64,000 nucleotides of DNA from contig NZ_JADWYI010000001.1 in the NCBI RefSeq assembly GCF_016904885.1, positions 4,278,001-4,342,000 of the forward strand, in the 5' to 3' direction. Below are positions 61,804 to 64,000 of this stretch, piece by piece. Numbering within the stretch: the first letter of the stretch is position 1; each line of letters begins with the position of its first letter. The notes below the pieces were generated by a model. That model saw nothing but the letters and a program-made list of their open reading frames with translations, ran no database searches and was not told the origin of the DNA. This DNA comes from Archangium primigenium (GTDB lineage: Bacteria > Myxococcota > Myxococcia > Myxococcales > Myxococcaceae). A program made the position numbers and the translations under genes.

Positions 61804-62316
61804 ATGAGCGCGGCGGTTGCGACGAGCTGGAACTGGCGGACCCTGGAGAACGTCGAGGTCGAGTGCACCCACTGTGGCGTGCGGATGACCAGTCAAGCGG
61901 GGCCTCGCATCAAGTACTTCCGCTGCGATTCGTGCCGACGCTGGGTGTCCAGCACCTACACCGAGGTCTTCCGGGCGGACGCGAAGATGCGCACCCACCC
62001 GGTGAAGGACACGAGCGCCGCGGACGAGCGCTTCCTGGCCGCCAAGGGCAAGCTGGACGCGTGGATGGCGGCCCTGGAGGAGCAGGATCCGCACCAGGTG
62101 CTGGGCGTGTCCCCGAGGGATTCGCTGGAGGTGGTGCGCACGCGCTTCCGCGAACTGGCGCTCGAGCGGCACCCGGACCGGGGCGGTTCGGAGGCGCAGA
62201 TGCGCGAGCTGAACCTGGCCTACGAGAAGATCCTCCGCCACCGCGAGCGCGCCGAGGTGCGCCAGCCGGTGCGCCCGCCCGTACGGGCCGCGGTGCTGCC
62301 CGCGCGCGGCCGGTAG
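61804..62316 (+). CDS. Zinc-ribbon plus J-domain protein
   Basis: 170 residues. An N-terminal zinc ribbon has CTHCGVRM and CDSCRRWV (four cysteines in two CxxC pairs). The J-domain is at ~92-150 (DPHQVLGVSPRDSLEVVRTRFRELALERHPDRGGSEAQMRELNLAYEKIL) with the His-Pro-Asp triad intact, so it can stimulate an Hsp70. GAGGTG lies 7 nt upstream of the ATG. TTGACA at 61726 may be a -35 box, though the -10 is not clear. The client is unknown. It is divergent from proC and convergent with the pilin genes. Confidence 0.9.
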   Translation: MSAAVATSWNWRTLENVEVECTHCGVRMTSQAGPRIKYFRCDSCRRWVSSTYTEVFRADAKMRTHPVKDTSAADERFLAAKGKLDAWMAALEEQDPHQVLGVSPRDSLEVVRTRFRELALERHPDRGGSEAQMRELNLAYEKILRHRERAEVRQPVRPPVRAAVLPARGR

Positions 62317-62330
62317 GGCGGGGGGAGGGA

Positions 62331-62356
62331 GCGCCCGGGCACGCCCGGACGGGCGC
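62331..62356. terminator. Hairpin between the J-domain gene and the converging pilin gene
   Basis: GCGCCCG (62331-62337) pairs perfectly with CGGGCGC (62350-62356). No T-run. It lies between the two facing stops at 62316 and 62358. Confidence 0.55.
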
Positions 62357-62357
62357 C

Positions 62358-62996
62358 TCACTGGGTGGTGTTCTGATCACCCGTGGCGCCGCCGCTGCGC
62401 TGCCCCTTGTAGTTGTCGCCGGGCACGTGGATGAGCACCACCTCCAGGACCTTGTTGCGCCGGGTCTCGCTCGTGTCCGAGAGCACCTGGCCGTGCCAGC
62501 CGAAGGGGTCCTCCGTCACCTCGCGCGGGGACTCCACCACGTCGCGCAGCTGCAGCCGCGGGATGAGGCACTCGGCCCGGAGGACGATCTGCAGATCGTT
62601 GTCCGAGAAGGGGTTGTTGGGCGTGTCGTCCACGTTGTCGCGGACGGTGACGCGGAAGTCGGGGGGCAGGGCGGCGGTGACGGGCTGGCCGTCCATCCGC
62701 CCGAAGGAGCCGGGGGCCCAGTCCTCGCGCTTGGCCCCGGGGTTGCTGAAGCCCCGGGCGGGATCGAGGATGCTGTTGGGCCCCCCCCACTCGGCGAAGC
62801 GCAGCCCGTAGAACTTGCGGCCGTACTGGGCGGCGGACTCGGCGCACGTCTGCGCGTCGATGTCGCGCACGGAGCGGTTGCTGCGCTCCTGCTCCGCGCC
62901 GGTATACGTGAGCACGCCAAAGATGATGAGCGCCAGGATCACGGTGATCCCCAGGGCGGTCAACAGGGTGGAACCACGAGGAGCTTGGGGCTTCAT
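62358..62996 (-). CDS. PilX-like minor pilin / pilus assembly protein
   Basis: 212 residues. The N-terminus KPQAPRGSTLLTALGITVILALIIFGVLTYTGAEQERSNRSVRDIDAQTCAESAAQYGRKF has the PilX style: a short basic leader, a Gly-Ser processing point and a hydrophobic stalk helix (pilin-type). The C-terminal part is variable. It would be part of the tip complex that primes type IV pili, along with PilW-like and PilY1 proteins. ATG 62996 has GGAG upstream. The PilW-like gene ends 17 bp upstream, and both are read on the minus strand. Confidence 0.78.
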   Translation of the reverse strand: MKPQAPRGSTLLTALGITVILALIIFGVLTYTGAEQERSNRSVRDIDAQTCAESAAQYGRKFYGLRFAEWGGPNSILDPARGFSNPGAKREDWAPGSFGRMDGQPVTAALPPDFRVTVRDNVDDTPNNPFSDNDLQIVLRAECLIPRLQLRDVVESPREVTEDPFGWHGQVLSDTSETRRNKVLEVVLIHVPGDNYKGQRSGGATGDQNTTQ

Positions 62997-63013
62997 GTCG
63001 CGTCTCCGGCCTG

Positions 63014-64000
63014 TCAGATGCGCGAGGCGGCGAGGTTCTTGAGGAGTACCACGGTGCTGAGCACCCGGCGGCGGAAACCACTGGCTTCGGGTTGGGCGGT
63101 GGGTCCCGACAGATCCAGACCCCGCTCGAAGGGCGTCATCTCGCCCTTGGCCTGCAGGTCGCCCTTGTCCCCGATGAGGGGCGCGCTCGTGCGCGCCGAG
63201 AGGCTGACGCGAGCGTAGAGCAGGTACGGATCGGTGAAGCCGGCCGTGGGGCCGACGTCGCTGAAGCCGTCGTGGATGCCATCGCCGTTGGAGTCCGAGG
63301 CCCACTGCACCTGCAAGTCCTCCACGTCGCGCGCCAGCACGGAGGTGTTCAGCACGGCGCCCGTGCGGGGATGCAGCGTGTCCATGACCAGGTCGCCGCG
63401 CTCGGGGTGCTGCTCCGAGGCGGGCACGTAGGCAATCCGGTAGCGCACGATCTGCACCGGGAACACGCTGGCGCCCATGTCGATCCGGATGCCGTTCTGC
63501 TCCTGGAGCGTCTCGGGGATCATCCCGCCGGTGCGCACCTCGACGCGCGGGGTTCCGCCGTCCAACTGGGCCCGGTCCACGGGCACGAGCATGGCGCGCT
63601 GGAAGTTGGTGATGAGGGCGCTGTCGCCCTCCTCGAAGTGTTGCGCCACCACGCCGGGCGTGGTCGCCCGGCGGGGATCCGGTGTCACGTAGAACCGGCT
63701 GTTGGTCAGATCGCTCAGCAGCTCGCTGCGCCGGTCGGCCTTGTAGCGCAGGAGCGTGATCGTGTCGGGGGCCTGGGGCATCTTCGGCCCGAGCGGGGCG
63801 ACGCCGTTCTGGAAGATGAGCGCGGAGCGCATCACGCGGTTGCCCGATTCATCCAGATAGGCGTACTGGGTGCCGCCCACGCCGGTGGCCGCCAGGGCGC
63901 GCGAGAGGGTGCGCAGGGCGGCGCGGGACTCCTCGTTGGCATCCGACAGCAGCTGCTGGTTGCGCCGCATGCGGCCGGCGGCCAGCAGCACGGCCACCGC
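63014..64000 (-). CDS. PilW-like minor pilin (5' end outside window)
   Basis: The frame is open at the window end; 329 codons are visible. The first visible residues, AVAVLLAAGRMRRNQQLLSDANEESRAALRTLSRALAATG, are the end of a pilin-like stalk helix, which matches PilW. The remainder is beta-rich (MRSALIFQNGVAPLG, IRYRIAYVPASEQHPERGDLVMDTLHP) and holds DSNGDGIHDGFSD, a Ca2+-binding-like loop. It works with the PilX-like protein in pilus tip assembly. The true start and the prepilin cleavage site lie past 64000. Confidence 0.75.
   Translation of the reverse strand, partial: AVAVLLAAGRMRRNQQLLSDANEESRAALRTLSRALAATGVGGTQYAYLDESGNRVMRSALIFQNGVAPLGPKMPQAPDTITLLRYKADRRSELLSDLTNSRFYVTPDPRRATTPGVVAQHFEEGDSALITNFQRAMLVPVDRAQLDGGTPRVEVRTGGMIPETLQEQNGIRIDMGASVFPVQIVRYRIAYVPASEQHPERGDLVMDTLHPRTGAVLNTSVLARDVEDLQVQWASDSNGDGIHDGFSDVGPTAGFTDPYLLYARVSLSARTSAPLIGDKGDLQAKGEMTPFERGLDLSGPTAQPEASGFRRRVLSTVVLLKNLAASRI

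Overview
This is a GC-rich, gene-dense stretch of a myxobacterial chromosome. The evidence is the GC-saturated third codon positions, the orthologues of the Myxococcus gliding lipoprotein CglB and the type IV pilus assembly lipoprotein Tgl, an ELWxxDGT-repeat protein, several FHA-domain proteins and a Tad-like secretion module. The gene content suggests suborder Cystobacterineae (Archangium/Cystobacter-like or Myxococcus-like); the genus is inference. There are no insertion sequences, phage genes, CRISPR arrays or rRNA genes in the window.

Layout. 1-3100: a large ELWxxDGT/HYR-repeat lipoprotein gene (minus strand, cut by the window start), divergent from purL (3156-7046). 7100-9420: tRNA-Cys with its own terminator and an unusual palindromic promoter, a rhodanese-like gene, asd and a 7Fe ferredoxin gene. 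9430-17052: mostly minus-strand genes (two poorly known proteins, helicase hrpB, an Ala/Pro-tailed protein, a HAD phosphatase, an exported HEAT-repeat protein) plus one GNAT acetyltransferase. 17131-21281: a DsrE-like protein, cglB, a RimK-like ATP-grasp ligase, a small exported protein and rlmB.

21304-36004 is the classical translation/transcription block in bacterial order: promoter, tRNA-Thr(TGT), tRNA-Tyr, tRNA-Gly, tRNA-Thr(GGT), tuf, rpmG, tRNA-Trp, secE, nusG, rplK, rplA, a 415-bp leader, rplJ, rplL, rpoB, rpoC, terminator. Nearly every internal spacer carries a strong hairpin (after tuf, after tRNA-Trp, before rplJ, between rplL and rpoB, between rpoB and rpoC). This suggests partial termination or RNA processing that sets the ratio of products.

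36028-44688 is an accessory-plus-housekeeping run: a phasin-like protein, lytic transglycosylase, two unknowns, tgl, a RodZ-like HTH membrane protein, recO, a PfkB kinase, glyQ and glyS. 44738-55315 holds two coupled beta-propeller lipoprotein genes and then a Tad-like module (RHH-FHA protein, CpaA-like prepilin peptidase, CpaC-like secretin, FHA-CpaF ATPase, double-FHA/TPR membrane protein). This resembles one of the two loci of the Tad-like Kil apparatus for contact-dependent prey killing in M. xanthus, but no TadB/TadC, TadZ or pilin gene is present here.

55372-64000: polA (with apparently inactivated proofreading residues), a 200-bp convergent intergenic element with a perfect 14-bp inverted repeat and internal hairpins, a small unknown protein, a membrane metalloprotease, divIVA, proC, a zinc-ribbon J-domain protein, and two minor-pilin genes (PilX-like and PilW-like, the latter cut by the window end). 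The most unusual non-coding signals are the structured polA-downstream element and the palindrome centred on the -10 box of the tRNA-Cys promoter.
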